Of a stretch of DNA of 64,000 nucleotides, positions 44,800 through 53,285 are shown in pieces (the first letter of the stretch is position 1; each line of letters opens with the position of its first letter). The translations under genes were made by a program, and so were the position numbers. Source of the DNA: Rhizobium sp. GN54. GTDB lineage: Bacteria > Pseudomonadota > Alphaproteobacteria > Rhizobiales > Rhizobiaceae. Under the pieces are notes generated by a model that did no database searches, was not told the DNA's origin, and saw only the letters and a list, made by a program, of their open reading frames with translations. The stretch is taken from NCBI RefSeq assembly GCF_021026345.1, contig NZ_JAJNCZ010000004.1, positions 372,001 through 436,000 of the forward strand. Direction: 5' to 3'.

Positions 44800-45435
44800 A
44801 TGGCAGTATGGGAAGGGCAGGATCAGCCGGGGATGGGACGCGTGACGCCGAAGGAACAGAAGGCCGAGCTTCGAAACCGGAAGCTGGCATTGCGGGATGC
44901 GATGCCCGTGCAGGAACGGATCGAGGCGAGCCTCGCAATGGCGGAGCATGCCGGCGACATCATCGCCTTCGAGCCGGGCGCCGTCATTTCCGGCTTCTCG
45001 CCGATCCGGTCGGAGGCCGACATCCGGCCGCTGATGGCGCGGCTTGCCGAGCGCGGCGCGCGGCTGTGCCTGCCGGTCGTGCTCGACCGCGAGCGGATCA
45101 TCTTCCGCGAACTCCTGCGCGGCGCGCCGCTGGTCAAGACGGGCTTCGGCACGACGGGACCGGGGCCGGAGGCGGAAGAGCTCGACCCGGAAATCCTGCT
45201 GGTTCCGCTTTCGGCCTTCGATGCCGGCGGCCACCGCATCGGCTATGGCGCAGGGCATTACGACCGCGCGATCGGCCGGTTGCGCGCCAAGGGATTGACG
45301 CCGCGACTGATCGGCATCGCCTTCGATTGCCAGGAGGTATCGGCCGTGCCGGCGGAGGCGCACGACGTGGCGCTCGATGCGATTTTGACCGAGACCGGCT
45401 TTCGCATATTCAAGGAACAAGGTGGACAGGGCTGA
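44800..45435 (+). CDS. fthC: 5-formyltetrahydrofolate cyclo-ligase
   Basis: About 211 residues. Motifs of the YgfA/FthC family: FSPIRSEADIRPLM near residue 66, VLDRERIIFRE, LLVPLSAFDAGGHRIGYGAGHYDR near residue 140. Converts 5-formyl-THF to 5,10-methenyl-THF. In many proteobacteria it sits right after 6S RNA and zapA; here it is 8 kb away. Start could be ATG 44800 or 44833. Its stop overlaps the next start (TGATG). Confidence 0.92.
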   Translation: MAVWEGQDQPGMGRVTPKEQKAELRNRKLALRDAMPVQERIEASLAMAEHAGDIIAFEPGAVISGFSPIRSEADIRPLMARLAERGARLCLPVVLDRERIIFRELLRGAPLVKTGFGTTGPGPEAEELDPEILLVPLSAFDAGGHRIGYGAGHYDRAIGRLRAKGLTPRLIGIAFDCQEVSAVPAEAHDVALDAILTETGFRIFKEQGGQG

Positions 45436-46259
45436 TGCGGTTTCTCTTTCTCGGTGACATGGTGGGCAAGAGCGGGCGGACCGCTGTCTGGGAACGGCTG
45501 CCGGGGCTGATTTCCGACCTCAAGCTCGATTTCGTCGTGGTCAACGGCGAGAACGCCGCCGGCGGGTTCGGCATCACCGAGGAGATCTTCCAGGAGACGA
45601 TCAACGCCGGCGCCGACGTCGTGACCACGGGCAACCACGTCTGGGACCAGAAGGAGGCGGTGACCTTCGCCGGCCGGCACGACCAGTTCCTGCGACCGGC
45701 GAACTATCCGGCCGGCACGCCGGGGCGCGGGTCGAACCTGTTCTTTGCCCGCAACGGCGCGCGCGTTCTGGTGGCCAACATCATGGGACGGGTCTTCATG
45801 CATCCCGAACTGGACGATCCCTTCACCACCGGCGAGGCGATCCTCGCCTCCTGCCCGCTCGGCGAGCAGGCGGATGCGATCATCTTCGACTTCCATGCCG
45901 AGGCCACCAGCGAGAAGCAGTGCTTCGGCCATTTCGTCGACGGCCGCGCCAGCCTCGTCGTCGGCACGCATACGCATGTGCCCACCGCCGATTGCCAGAT
46001 CCTGAATGGCGGTACCGGCTACATGTCGGATGCCGGCATGTGCGGCGACTACGACAGTTCGCTCGGCATGGACAAGGAGGAGCCGCTCAACCGCTTCATC
46101 TCCAAGATGCCCAAGGGCCGCTTCGAAGCGGCGAGCGGGCCTGCGACGATCTGCGGGCTGGGCGTGGAGATTTCCGACAGGACGGGGCTGGCGGAAAAGA
46201 TCGCGCCGCTGCGGCTCGGACCGCGCCTGCAGGAGACCATCCCCAGCTTCTGGGGATGA
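45435..46259 (+). CDS. YmdB/TIGR00282-type metallophosphoesterase
   Basis: 274 residues. Calcineurin-like motifs: FLGDMVGKSGR (metal Asp), VVNGENAAGGFG near residue 35, TGNHVWDQ near residue 65, and VVGTHTHVPTADCQIL near residue 175. In Bacillus the relative YmdB is a cyclic-nucleotide phosphodiesterase that affects biofilm and sporulation; activity here is by family only. Coupled to fthC by a TGATG overlap. Confidence 0.93.
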   Translation: MRFLFLGDMVGKSGRTAVWERLPGLISDLKLDFVVVNGENAAGGFGITEEIFQETINAGADVVTTGNHVWDQKEAVTFAGRHDQFLRPANYPAGTPGRGSNLFFARNGARVLVANIMGRVFMHPELDDPFTTGEAILASCPLGEQADAIIFDFHAEATSEKQCFGHFVDGRASLVVGTHTHVPTADCQILNGGTGYMSDAGMCGDYDSSLGMDKEEPLNRFISKMPKGRFEAASGPATICGLGVEISDRTGLAEKIAPLRLGPRLQETIPSFWG

Positions 46260-46343
46260 CCGATTTCCCGCAAGGATTGTTTTTGCGTTGATCTACAGCT
46301 TCGGCATGATTTTGGTATTGCGATTTAAAGTGATACAGAAATC

Positions 46344-46598
46344 ATGCAGATCGTCTATGATGAGCGCAAACGCCGGTCGAACATCGAAAAGCACGGATAT
46401 GACTTCGCGGACCTGACGCCCGACTTCTTTGCGCGTTCGACGATCGTGCCGGTACAACGTGGGCGCCTGATGGCGATCGGGGTGTTGCACCGCGGGGTTA
46501 TTGCCGTCGTTTTCGTAACGTTGGGTACACAGGGGCTTTCAATCATCTCCATGCGCCCCGCGAGCCGGAAGGAAAGGAGCGCCCATGGCTACGCCTAG
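46344..46598 (+). CDS. brnT: BrnT-type ribonuclease toxin
   Basis: 84 residues with the family N-terminus IVYDERKRRSNIEKHGYDF, then ALFVTLGTQ-like core and ISMRPASRKER tail. BrnT is a RelE-fold RNase neutralised by BrnA. The antitoxin start overlaps the toxin end by 14 bases. Toxin-first order is normal for this system. It sits 85 bases after the metallophosphoesterase. Confidence 0.88.
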   Translation: MQIVYDERKRRSNIEKHGYDFADLTPDFFARSTIVPVQRGRLMAIGVLHRGVIAVVFVTLGTQGLSIISMRPASRKERSAHGYA

Positions 46599-46893
46599 AC
46601 TGCACATTCCGCCTCTGACCGACGAGGAAGAAGCCGAGATCCAACGCCAGATTGCCTCCGACCCCGACAATCCGGAGGCGACGGAGGAGGAACTGGCGAA
46701 CGCCCGGCCTTTCGCCGAGGTTTTCCCCGAACTGGCGGAGAGCATCCGGCGATCGCGCGGCCGGCCGGCCGTGCCGCGGCCGAAGCAGCAGGTCTCGCTG
46801 CGCCTCGATCCGGAGGTCATCGAGAAGTTCAAGGCGACCGGGAAAGGCTGGCAGGCGCGCATCAACGAGGTGCTGAAGCGCGCCAAGGTCTAG
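46585..46893 (+). CDS. brnA: BrnA-type antitoxin
   Basis: 102 residues. The conserved C-terminal ribbon-helix-helix region reads VSLRLDPEVIEKFKATGKGWQARINEVLK; the N-terminal half is an acidic toxin-binding segment (DEEEAEIQRQI). Overlaps brnT. It should bind the toxin and the operon's own promoter. Confidence 0.88.
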   Translation: MATPRLHIPPLTDEEEAEIQRQIASDPDNPEATEEELANARPFAEVFPELAESIRRSRGRPAVPRPKQQVSLRLDPEVIEKFKATGKGWQARINEVLKRAKV

Positions 46894-46913
46894 CGACAAA
46901 AGAGCGTGTCGCG

Positions 46914-47453
46914 TCAGCTCGCCCACTGGCGGCGGATTTCGTCCGGTGTGTCGCCGAACACGACGTGGGTGCGCACGCCGACATGCGGCTCCTCGTCGGG
47001 ATTGAAGTTGGCCTTGGCGATCTCCCAGCCGAACTTGAGGCTGTTGCCGGTCGAGGCCCAGATCGCCGCATCGTCCAGCCGCAGCGCCAGCATGGTCAAC
47101 ATCGGATCGTGCTTGCCGTGGTCGTACCAGGCCTCGACGATCGAGTTCCAGTATTCATCGATCTTCGCCGGATTCTTCTCCACGGTGATGCGGCCGACGA
47201 GGCAGGCGTGATAGTCGTGATCCTTGCCGACGACGCAGAAATGGGCCCTTGCGCCCTGGCCGATCGCTTCCACCAGATCGGTTTCGGTCTTGGTGAAGAA
47301 CCAGATCGTCGCCGCCCGCCGGTCGAGATGCGGGGCCATCGGCTGCATGTGCATGCGGTCGTTTTCCAGTCCAAGCATGCCGGCCTGGATCCGGTCGATC
47401 TCGTCGTAGAGCTGATCCTTGGGGTGTATTCGGGCTTCCGCCAGATTTGCCAT
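46914..47453 (-). CDS. Pyridoxamine 5'-phosphate oxidase-fold (general stress protein 26-type) protein
   Basis: 179 residues of the FMN-binding split-barrel group: PHLDRRAATIWFFTKTETDLV near residue 42, VGKDHDYHACLVGRI near residue 75, WYDHGKHDPMLTMLALRLDDAAIW near residue 108. Related proteins bind FMN or F420-like cofactors and are linked to stress; the activity is unknown. It converges with brnA. Confidence 0.83.
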   Translation of the reverse strand: MANLAEARIHPKDQLYDEIDRIQAGMLGLENDRMHMQPMAPHLDRRAATIWFFTKTETDLVEAIGQGARAHFCVVGKDHDYHACLVGRITVEKNPAKIDEYWNSIVEAWYDHGKHDPMLTMLALRLDDAAIWASTGNSLKFGWEIAKANFNPDEEPHVGVRTHVVFGDTPDEIRRQWAS

Positions 47454-47619
47454 GGCTGTCGTCCTTTCTCGTATCGGTCCATGCAGGCCAAACGTCTCGC
47501 CCCGACGGTTGTTCCGGCACGGGGCTGACGGGATTGTGAATGCGGCAGGCGAGGTTGCTCTCGACCGTGTGAGGCCGCGTTGGCATAGTTCCGGCGTTCA
47601 TCGAACGGAGCCGCCGCCC

Positions 47620-48456
47620 ATGCAGTCCATTCGGTTCTCGCTTCTCGTCCTGCCGCTCGTTCTGCTCCTGCCGGGATTGTCGCCGGCGCAGGCGCAGGAG
47701 ACGGCAAAACCGGCCAGCCAGTGCCAGATGATCGCGCAGGCCCTGCCCGGGGCCATCCTTGCGAGCCTTGCATCGCCGGCTTTGGAACTGGCACAGGCGC
47801 AGGCCGACGGAACGGTCAGGATCACCTATATCGGGCACTCGACCTTCTTCATCGAGACGCCGGGCGGCATCAGGATCGCGACGGACTACAATGGCTGGTA
47901 CAAGCCGCCGTCTCTGCCGACGGTGGTGACGATGAACAAGGCGCATTCCAGCCACTATACGCTTTCGCCCGAGCCCGGCATCGAGCATGTGCTGCACGGC
48001 TGGCGGGACGATGGCGCGCCGGCCGACCACGACGTCGTCGCCGGCGACGCCTACATCCGCAACGTGCCGACGGATATCCGCAGTTGGGGCGGGGCGATGG
48101 AGCAGAACGGCAACTCGATCTTTATCTTCGAGATCGCGGGGCTCTGCATCGGTCATCTCGGTCATCTGCACCATGAACTGACGGAAAAGCAGTATGCCGA
48201 GATCGGCCGGCTGGATATCCTGATGGTGCCGGTCGACGGCGGGCTGACGATGGGGGCGGAGAGCATGAGCCGCGTGGTCGAGCGGCTTCGCTCCGCACTG
48301 ATCCTGCCCATGCACCGGCGCGGTCCGCCGATCGACCGTTTCCTGTTGATGTTCGACGAGGATTTCGCGGTATCCTTCGCCGATACGGAAAGCGTCGAAG
48401 TGTCGATCCGCTCGCTGCCGCGACAACCGACGATCCTCGTTCTCAAGGGCGTGTGA
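47620..48456 (+). CDS. Exported metallo-beta-lactamase-fold protein with altered metal motif
   Basis: 278 residues. Signal peptide LLVLPLVLLLPGLSPAQA (cleavage near residue 25) and then the MBL fold start ITYIGHSTFFIETPGG near residue 68. The usual metal motif HxHxDH is replaced by KAHSSH near residue 106 (first His is Lys, Asp is Ser), so at least two ligands are changed. Later GHLGHLHHEL near residue 175 and PMHRRG near residue 225 retain histidines, as in UlaG-type proteins. It may bind one metal or none. Divergent from the preceding gene. Confidence 0.78.
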   Translation: MQSIRFSLLVLPLVLLLPGLSPAQAQETAKPASQCQMIAQALPGAILASLASPALELAQAQADGTVRITYIGHSTFFIETPGGIRIATDYNGWYKPPSLPTVVTMNKAHSSHYTLSPEPGIEHVLHGWRDDGAPADHDVVAGDAYIRNVPTDIRSWGGAMEQNGNSIFIFEIAGLCIGHLGHLHHELTEKQYAEIGRLDILMVPVDGGLTMGAESMSRVVERLRSALILPMHRRGPPIDRFLLMFDEDFAVSFADTESVEVSIRSLPRQPTILVLKGV

Positions 48457-48683
48457 GCTGTGCTCTTCGGAGCCATTGCTCCGTTGCACCATCGTGCGAT
48501 GCAGATTTTGCCGCCCCTGCTGGACGCAGGGCGACAATAAAACTATAACGCGCCCAATTTCCAAAATCGGAGCTCGCCTGGCCGGACTGGACGCGGACGG
48601 GTTCGCTCCCGAACCGAAGACAGCGCGCGGCCGTTCCCAACGGATGAGACATTGCCGTCGCGCCCAACAGCTTAAGGGGTGCC

Positions 48684-49430
48684 ATGGCAGGCCATTCACA
48701 GTTCAAGAACATCATGCATCGCAAGGGCCGCCAGGATGCCGTGCGGTCGAAAATGTTCTCCAAGCTCGCACGCGAAATCACCGTCGCCGCCAAGGCCGGC
48801 ATGCCCGACCCGGCGATGAACCCGCGCCTGCGCCTGGCGATCCAGAACGCCAAGGCGCAGTCCATGCCGAAGGACAATATCGACCGCGCCGTCAAGAAAG
48901 CTTCCGGCGGAGACGCGGAGAACTACGAGGAAATCCGCTACGAGGGCTACGGCCCGGGCGGCGTCGCCGTCATCGTCGAGGCGCTGACCGACAACCGCAA
49001 CCGCACCGCATCCTCCGTCCGCTCGACCTTCACCAAGGCCGGCGGCGCGCTGGGCGAGACCGGCTCGGTCTCCTTCTCCTTCGACCGGGTCGGGGAGATC
49101 ACCTACAAGCTTGCGGCCGGTGACGCCGACGCGGTGATGGACGCTGCGATCGAGGCGGGTGCCGACGACGTCGAGACCGACGACGAGGTCCACACCATCT
49201 ATTGTGCCTTCGAGAACATCGGCGAGGTCTCCAAGGCGCTGGAATCGACGCTTGGCGAAGCCGAGACCGTCAAGGCGATCTGGAAGGCACAGAACACGGT
49301 GCCGGTCGACGAGGAGAAGGCGCAGTCGCTGATGAAGCTCATCGACACGTTGGAAGACGACGACGACGTGCAGAACGTCTACTCGAACTTCGAAGTTTCC
49401 GACGAGGTGATGGCGAAGCTCTCGGCCTGA
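48684..49430 (+). CDS. YebC/PmpR family protein (transcription/translation factor)
   Basis: 248 residues, starting [19 protein letters not shown], followed by [22 protein letters not shown] near residue 73 and the three-domain YebC pattern, ending DEVMAKLSA. Family members were long called transcription regulators and have recently been tied to ribosome stalling at proline runs. It is complete and followed by a strong terminator. Confidence 0.93.
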   Translation: MAGHSQFKNIMHRKGRQDAVRSKMFSKLAREITVAAKAGMPDPAMNPRLRLAIQNAKAQSMPKDNIDRAVKKASGGDAENYEEIRYEGYGPGGVAVIVEALTDNRNRTASSVRSTFTKAGGALGETGSVSFSFDRVGEITYKLAAGDADAVMDAAIEAGADDVETDDEVHTIYCAFENIGEVSKALESTLGEAETVKAIWKAQNTVPVDEEKAQSLMKLIDTLEDDDDVQNVYSNFEVSDEVMAKLSA

Positions 49431-49457
49431 TCGCCGAAGGTCATCCGGAATGGTAAA

Positions 49458-49489
49458 GGGCCCGTGCCTTGACGGCACGGGCCCATTTT
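49458..49489 (+). terminator. yebC terminator
   Basis: Stem GGGCCCGTGCC/GGCACGGGCCC with a five-base loop and a short ATTTTC tail, 28 bases after the stop codon. Confidence 0.85.
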
Positions 49490-49533
49490 CATGTGGACGT
49501 CAGGGCCACACTTGGCCCCATTGGCCGCCGAGC

Positions 49534-50529
49534 CTAGGCCGACAGCGCCCGCTGCGCCTCGGCAAAGAGGCGCACGGATTTGAGCCGGGCCTCCATGTCG
49601 TAGACGGGCATCGAGACGATGAACTCGTCCGCCCCGGTCTGCTCGAGGAAGGCGGCAATCCTGTCCCTGACGGTCTGCGGCCCGCCGACCACCGCATATT
49701 GCAGCGTGTGCTCGACCATGATCTTCTCATGCTCGCTCCAGAAGGCGTCCATGCTTTCGACCGGTGGCGGGAAGACGGTCGGGGCGCCGCGGCGCAGCGA
49801 GACGAAGGATTGCTGCATGGAGGTGAAGAGGCGGGCGGCCTCGGCGTCGGTATCGGCCGCCACGCCCATGGCGCCCACCATCACATGCGGCTTTTCCAAA
49901 TATTGCGACGGGGTGAAGCGCTCCCGATAGATCTCGAGCGCCGACAGCAGCATGTCGGGCGCGAAATGCGAGGCGAAGGCGAAGGGCAGGCCGAGCATGC
50001 CGGCGAGATGGGCGGAATAGTGGCTGGAGCCCAGCAGCCATACGGGCACGTTGCTGTCCGCACCGGGCACGGCGACGATCTGCTGGTTCGGCTGCAGCGG
50101 CCCCATCAGCGCCATCAGGTCGACCACGTCCTGGGGGAAGTTGTTGGCGGAGGTCTCGAGATTGCGGCGAAGGGCGCGGGCGGTGTTCATGTCGGTGCCC
50201 GGCGCACGGCCGAGACCCAGGTCGATGCGGCCGGGGAAGAGCGCCTCCAGCGTGCCGAACTGCTCGGCGATTACGAGCGGCGAATGGTTCGGCAGCATTA
50301 TGCCGCCGGAGCCGACGCGGATCGTCTCCGTCCCCGCCGCGACGTGCTGGATGACGAGAGAGGTCGCTGCACTGGCGATGCCGCGCATGCCGTGGTGTTC
50401 GGCCAGCCAGAAGCGGCGGTAGCCCTCCCGTTCGGCCTCCTGTGCCAGGCGCCTGGAATTGGCGAGCGACTGGGCGACGGTGCCGCCTTCGACGACCGGA
50501 GAGAGATCGAGGATCGAAAAGGGCACCAT
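49534..50529 (-). CDS. Luciferase-like monooxygenase (LLM) flavin oxidoreductase
   Basis: 331 residues. Family motifs: [14 protein letters not shown] at the N-terminus, [18 protein letters not shown] near residue 40, [36 protein letters not shown] near residue 77. The ATG at 50529 has AGAGG seven bases upstream; the frame to 50568 is rejected. A single-gene unit; substrate unknown. Divergent from ruvC. Confidence 0.9.
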   Translation of the reverse strand: MVPFSILDLSPVVEGGTVAQSLANSRRLAQEAEREGYRRFWLAEHHGMRGIASAATSLVIQHVAAGTETIRVGSGGIMLPNHSPLVIAEQFGTLEALFPGRIDLGLGRAPGTDMNTARALRRNLETSANNFPQDVVDLMALMGPLQPNQQIVAVPGADSNVPVWLLGSSHYSAHLAGMLGLPFAFASHFAPDMLLSALEIYRERFTPSQYLEKPHVMVGAMGVAADTDAEAARLFTSMQQSFVSLRRGAPTVFPPPVESMDAFWSEHEKIMVEHTLQYAVVGGPQTVRDRIAAFLEQTGADEFIVSMPVYDMEARLKSVRLFAEAQRALSA

Positions 50530-50629
50530 GGCGGACCTCTGCATGAATGGATTTGAATGCCCCTGCATGTAGGTTCAATTTCCTGAAATCCAAGACGGGC
50601 CGCCGGCGATGCCGGGCGGCCTTGTGGAT

Positions 50630-50644
50630 GTTTTTGTTTTGTTC
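50630..50644 (+). promoter_or_regulatory. LexA-box-like sequence upstream of ruvC
   Basis: GTTT-TTGTTTT-GTTC, one base from the alphaproteobacterial LexA consensus GTTC-N7-GTTC, 45 bases before the ruvC ATG. Supports SOS control of the ruv genes, as reported in related bacteria. Confidence 0.5.
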
Positions 50645-50688
50645 ACATTTCGCTGGCAGGGTCGCTGCATCGGGAATAGGGTTCGACC

Positions 50689-51201
50689 ATGCAGGGCACG
50701 ATTCGCATCATCGGCATCGATCCGGGGCTTCGCCGCACCGGCTGGGGCATCATCGAGACGCTCGGAAATTCGCTGCGGTTCGTGGCCTCGGGGACGGTGA
50801 CGTCGGATGGCGAGATGGATCTCGCCTCGCGCCTCTGCCAGCTCCATGACGGTCTGGCGGAGGTCGTTCATTCCTACCGGCCGGACGAGGCGGCGGTGGA
50901 GCAGACCTTCGTCAACAAGGATGCGACGGCGACGCTGAAACTCGGACAGGCGCGCGGCATCGCCATGCTGGTGCCGGCGCGGGCGGGCCTGCGGGTCGCC
51001 GAGTATGCGCCGAACGCGGTGAAGAAGGCGGTGATCGGCGTCGGCCACGGCGAGAAGCAGCAGATCCACATGATGCTGAAGGTGCTGATGCCGAAGGCCG
51101 AGTTCAAGGGCAACGACGCGGCCGACGCGCTGGCGATCGCCATCTGCCACGCCCACAACCGCCAGAGCCTGGCCGGTCGGCTGGCGGCGCTGGCGGGGTA
51201 G
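50689..51201 (+). CDS. ruvC: Holliday-junction endonuclease RuvC
   Basis: 170 residues. Acidic catalytic residues present: Asp in [14 protein letters not shown] near residue 8, Glu in AAVEQTFVN near residue 67, and Asp in [14 protein letters not shown] near residue 142. Nicks Holliday junctions after RuvAB branch migration. The ATG at 50689 follows an almost ATG-free leader with a LexA-like box. A toxin-antitoxin module, not ruvA, begins 55 bases downstream. Confidence 0.97.
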   Translation: MQGTIRIIGIDPGLRRTGWGIIETLGNSLRFVASGTVTSDGEMDLASRLCQLHDGLAEVVHSYRPDEAAVEQTFVNKDATATLKLGQARGIAMLVPARAGLRVAEYAPNAVKKAVIGVGHGEKQQIHMMLKVLMPKAEFKGNDAADALAIAICHAHNRQSLAGRLAALAG

Positions 51202-51208
51202 TTTGTTC

Positions 51209-51255
51209 TTGACTTGTTCCGGGAGAGGCGATAGGTAATACCTTGGAGGTATTAC
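51209..51255 (+). promoter_or_regulatory. Promoter and palindromic operator of the first ruv-associated TA module
   Basis: -35 TTGACT (51209-51214), 17-base spacer, weak -10 TAGGTA (51232-51237). The perfect palindrome GTAATACC-TTGGA-GGTATTAC (51235-51255) overlaps the -10 and contains the GGAGGT ribosome site of the antitoxin gene. This fits autoregulation by the antitoxin-toxin complex and means ruvA also lies downstream of this promoter. Confidence 0.7.
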
Positions 51256-51256
51256 T

Positions 51257-51520
51257 GTGCGCGTAACGGAAAAAGGCCAGGTGACGATCCCGAAGAATAT
51301 CCGCGACCGTTTGAACATCGGTCCCGGATCGGAGGTGGATTTTGTCACCGACGACAAAGGGGCACGGTTGATCGTCGTCTCCGGCGGCAAGGCGGCTGAG
51401 CCTGACGATTTTGAAGCCTGGATCAAAAGCCGATCCGGCACGTTCGATACCGGCGGCATGACGGCGGACGAGTATATGGAGTGGCTTCGGGGACCGCGTG
51501 ATGACTTCGGTTCTGATTGA
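51257..51520 (+). CDS. AbrB/MazE-type antitoxin of the first ruv-associated TA module
   Basis: 87 residues. N-terminal swapped-hairpin DNA-binding domain VTEKGQVTIPKNIRDRLNIGPGSEVDF; C-terminal toxin-binding region with DTGGMTADEYMEWLRG. Starts GTG at 51257 with GGAGGT seven bases upstream. Overlaps its toxin gene by 20 bases. Encoded between ruvC and ruvA. Confidence 0.87.
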   Translation: MRVTEKGQVTIPKNIRDRLNIGPGSEVDFVTDDKGARLIVVSGGKAAEPDDFEAWIKSRSGTFDTGGMTADEYMEWLRGPRDDFGSD

Positions 51521-51917
51521 CACGAATATCATCATCGATGTGTTCGGACCGGAAACACCATTCAAGGAATGGTCATCGCAGGCGATCATCACACTGAAGC
51601 GGGACGCGCAACTCATTCTGTCGCCGATCGTATGGGCGGAGCTTGCCGGCCTGATGTCGAGCGAGGACGCGCTTGCGCAAACGCTGGCGCGCCTCGGCCC
51701 GGTTCGCGAAGCCTTGCCTTTTTCCGCTGCATACCAGGCGGGCATGGCACAACTGCGCTATCGCAGAGCGGGCGGGCAACGCGAGCGGACCCTGCCAGAT
51801 TTCCTGATCGGCGCTCATGCGGCCTTGCGCTCGCACCGCCTGCTGACCCGTGACGCGGCGCGCTACCGCACCTATTTCCCGACACTCGACATCATCTCAC
51901 CCGAAACTCATCCCTGA
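51501..51917 (+). CDS. PIN-domain ribonuclease toxin (VapC-type), first ruv module
   Basis: 138 residues. PIN acidic residues are all present: Asp in [12 protein letters not shown] near residue 7, Glu in WAELAGL near residue 46, Asp in [12 protein letters not shown] near residue 103, and Asp in [12 protein letters not shown] near residue 122. Expected to cut RNA (tRNA or rRNA) when free of antitoxin. The stop lies 11 bases before ruvA. Active in principle. Confidence 0.88.
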   Translation: MTSVLIDTNIIIDVFGPETPFKEWSSQAIITLKRDAQLILSPIVWAELAGLMSSEDALAQTLARLGPVREALPFSAAYQAGMAQLRYRRAGGQRERTLPDFLIGAHAALRSHRLLTRDAARYRTYFPTLDIISPETHP

Positions 51918-51928
51918 CGGATCCTTTC

Positions 51929-52546
51929 ATGATCGGCAAACTCAAAGGCACCATTGACGAGATCGGCGAGGATCATGTCGTGCTCGACGTGCACGGCGTT
52001 GGCTACGTCGCCTTCTGCTCGGCGCGGACGCTGTCGAAGCTCGGCTCGGCGGGCGAGGCGGCGGTGCTGTTCATCGAGACCTATGTGCGCGAGGACCAGT
52101 TGAGGCTGTTCGGCTTCCTGACGGGGCTGGAGCGCGAATGGTTCCGGCTGCTGCAGAGCGTGCAGGGGGTCGGTTCGAAGGTGGCGCTGGCGGTGCTGTC
52201 GACGCTGACGCCGGGGGAGCTTGCCAATGCGATTGCGCTGCAGGACAAGACCTCGGTCTCGCGGGCGCCGGGTGTCGGCCCGAAGGTCGCGGTGCGCATC
52301 GTCACCGAATTGAAGAACAAGGCGCCTGCCTTTGCCGGCGATGCGGGAGCTGCGATCGGGCTGAAACAGGAGATCGGTGAGGGCGTGGCGTCGGCGCCGG
52401 TGGCCGATGCCGTCTCGGCGCTGACCAATCTCGGCTATTCGCGCGACCAGGCGGCCAATGCCGTCGCCGCGGCGCTGAAGAACGGCGGCGAGGGCGCCGA
52501 CAGCGCAAAGCTCATCCGGCTGGGGTTGAAGGAGCTGGCGCGATGA
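51929..52546 (+). CDS. ruvA: Holliday-junction helicase subunit RuvA
   Basis: 205 residues. N-terminal [27 protein letters not shown], helix-hairpin-helix region [16 protein letters not shown] and [13 protein letters not shown] near residues 80-115, and the C-terminal RuvB-binding domain [19 protein letters not shown]. Binds four-way junctions. It is separated from ruvC by the first TA module and from ruvB by the second. Confidence 0.97.
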   Translation: MIGKLKGTIDEIGEDHVVLDVHGVGYVAFCSARTLSKLGSAGEAAVLFIETYVREDQLRLFGFLTGLEREWFRLLQSVQGVGSKVALAVLSTLTPGELANAIALQDKTSVSRAPGVGPKVAVRIVTELKNKAPAFAGDAGAAIGLKQEIGEGVASAPVADAVSALTNLGYSRDQAANAVAAALKNGGEGADSAKLIRLGLKELAR

Positions 52547-52550
52547 TTCC

Positions 52551-52596
52551 TTGTTTCCAGTGCCATTCCTTACTATGATGCTATTTGTAAGGAGTG
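52551..52596 (+). promoter_or_regulatory. Promoter and palindromic operator of the second ruv-associated TA module
   Basis: -35 TTGTTT (52551-52556), 17-base spacer, -10 TATGAT (52574-52579). The inverted repeat CATTCCTTAC / GTAAGGAGTG (52564-52573 and 52587-52596, nine of ten bases paired) brackets the -10, and its right arm carries the AAGGAG ribosome site. A complete self-regulated promoter just after ruvA. Confidence 0.75.
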
Positions 52597-52602
52597 CGCA
52601 TC

Positions 52603-52890
52603 ATGGGTGTCTATGACAGTACCTTGACCTCGAAGGGGCAGACGACCATTCCGGCCGAGATCCGCGAGGCGCTGAACCTCAAGCCGGGCGACAAGATCCG
52701 CTACGTCGTCAGCGGCGACAGGGTCTATCTGCGGGTGAAGAATGTTCGACTGGCCGATCTGGCCGGGGCGTTGGGGAAACCGCCGAATGGCGCCAGTTTG
52801 TCCATCGACGAAATCGATGACGCGATTATGGATGCGGTGGCAGAGGACGACGCGCGCATTGTCCGTGAATGGCACGACGGTTCAAAATGA
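52603..52890 (+). CDS. AbrB/MazE-type antitoxin of the second ruv-associated TA module
   Basis: 95 residues. DNA-binding domain STLTSKGQTTIPAEIREALNLKPGDKIRYV; C-terminal toxin-binding end [15 protein letters not shown] 52603 follows AAGGAG (52589-52594) by eight bases. Only moderately similar to the first antitoxin, suggesting independent origins. Overlaps its toxin by four bases. Confidence 0.88.
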   Translation: MGVYDSTLTSKGQTTIPAEIREALNLKPGDKIRYVVSGDRVYLRVKNVRLADLAGALGKPPNGASLSIDEIDDAIMDAVAEDDARIVREWHDGSK

Positions 52891-53285
52891 TCGGTATAGA
52901 CACGAACGTGCTGTTGCGTTTTCTCGTCGATGACGACGTGGCGCAGAACGACAGGGCGCGACGGTTCATGGCGGAGCGCACCGAAGACGACCCTGTCTAT
53001 CTGAGCGCAGTCGTCCTGGCTGAGACAGTGTGGGTGCTGCGGCGGAGACTGGGCTACTCACAGAGGCAAATTACGGAGATGCTGCGCCAGCTTCTCGTGT
53101 CCGTCGAAGTGGTCGTCGAGTACGCCGGGGAGTTGGAGGTGACGTTGCTTGAGACGGAGGCGACGATTTCCGACCTAGCCGATTGTCTCGTCGCATGGGC
53201 GGCGCTCAAGGCAGGCTGCAGCAAAGTGGTAACGTTTGATCGCAAAGCAGCAAGGGCGATCCCCGGAATGGAACTTCTCTCATGA
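52887..53285 (+). CDS. PIN-domain ribonuclease toxin (VapC-type), second ruv module
   Basis: 132 residues. PIN residues present: Asp in [16 protein letters not shown] near residue 5, Glu in [14 protein letters not shown] near residue 46, Asp in [17 protein letters not shown] near residue 95, and Asp in [18 protein letters not shown] near residue 119. ATGA overlap with its antitoxin. The final codons overlap the ruvB start (TCATGACC), so toxin translation is coupled to ruvB. Active in principle. Confidence 0.9.
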   Translation: MIGIDTNVLLRFLVDDDVAQNDRARRFMAERTEDDPVYLSAVVLAETVWVLRRRLGYSQRQITEMLRQLLVSVEVVVEYAGELEVTLLETEATISDLADCLVAWAALKAGCSKVVTFDRKAARAIPGMELLS

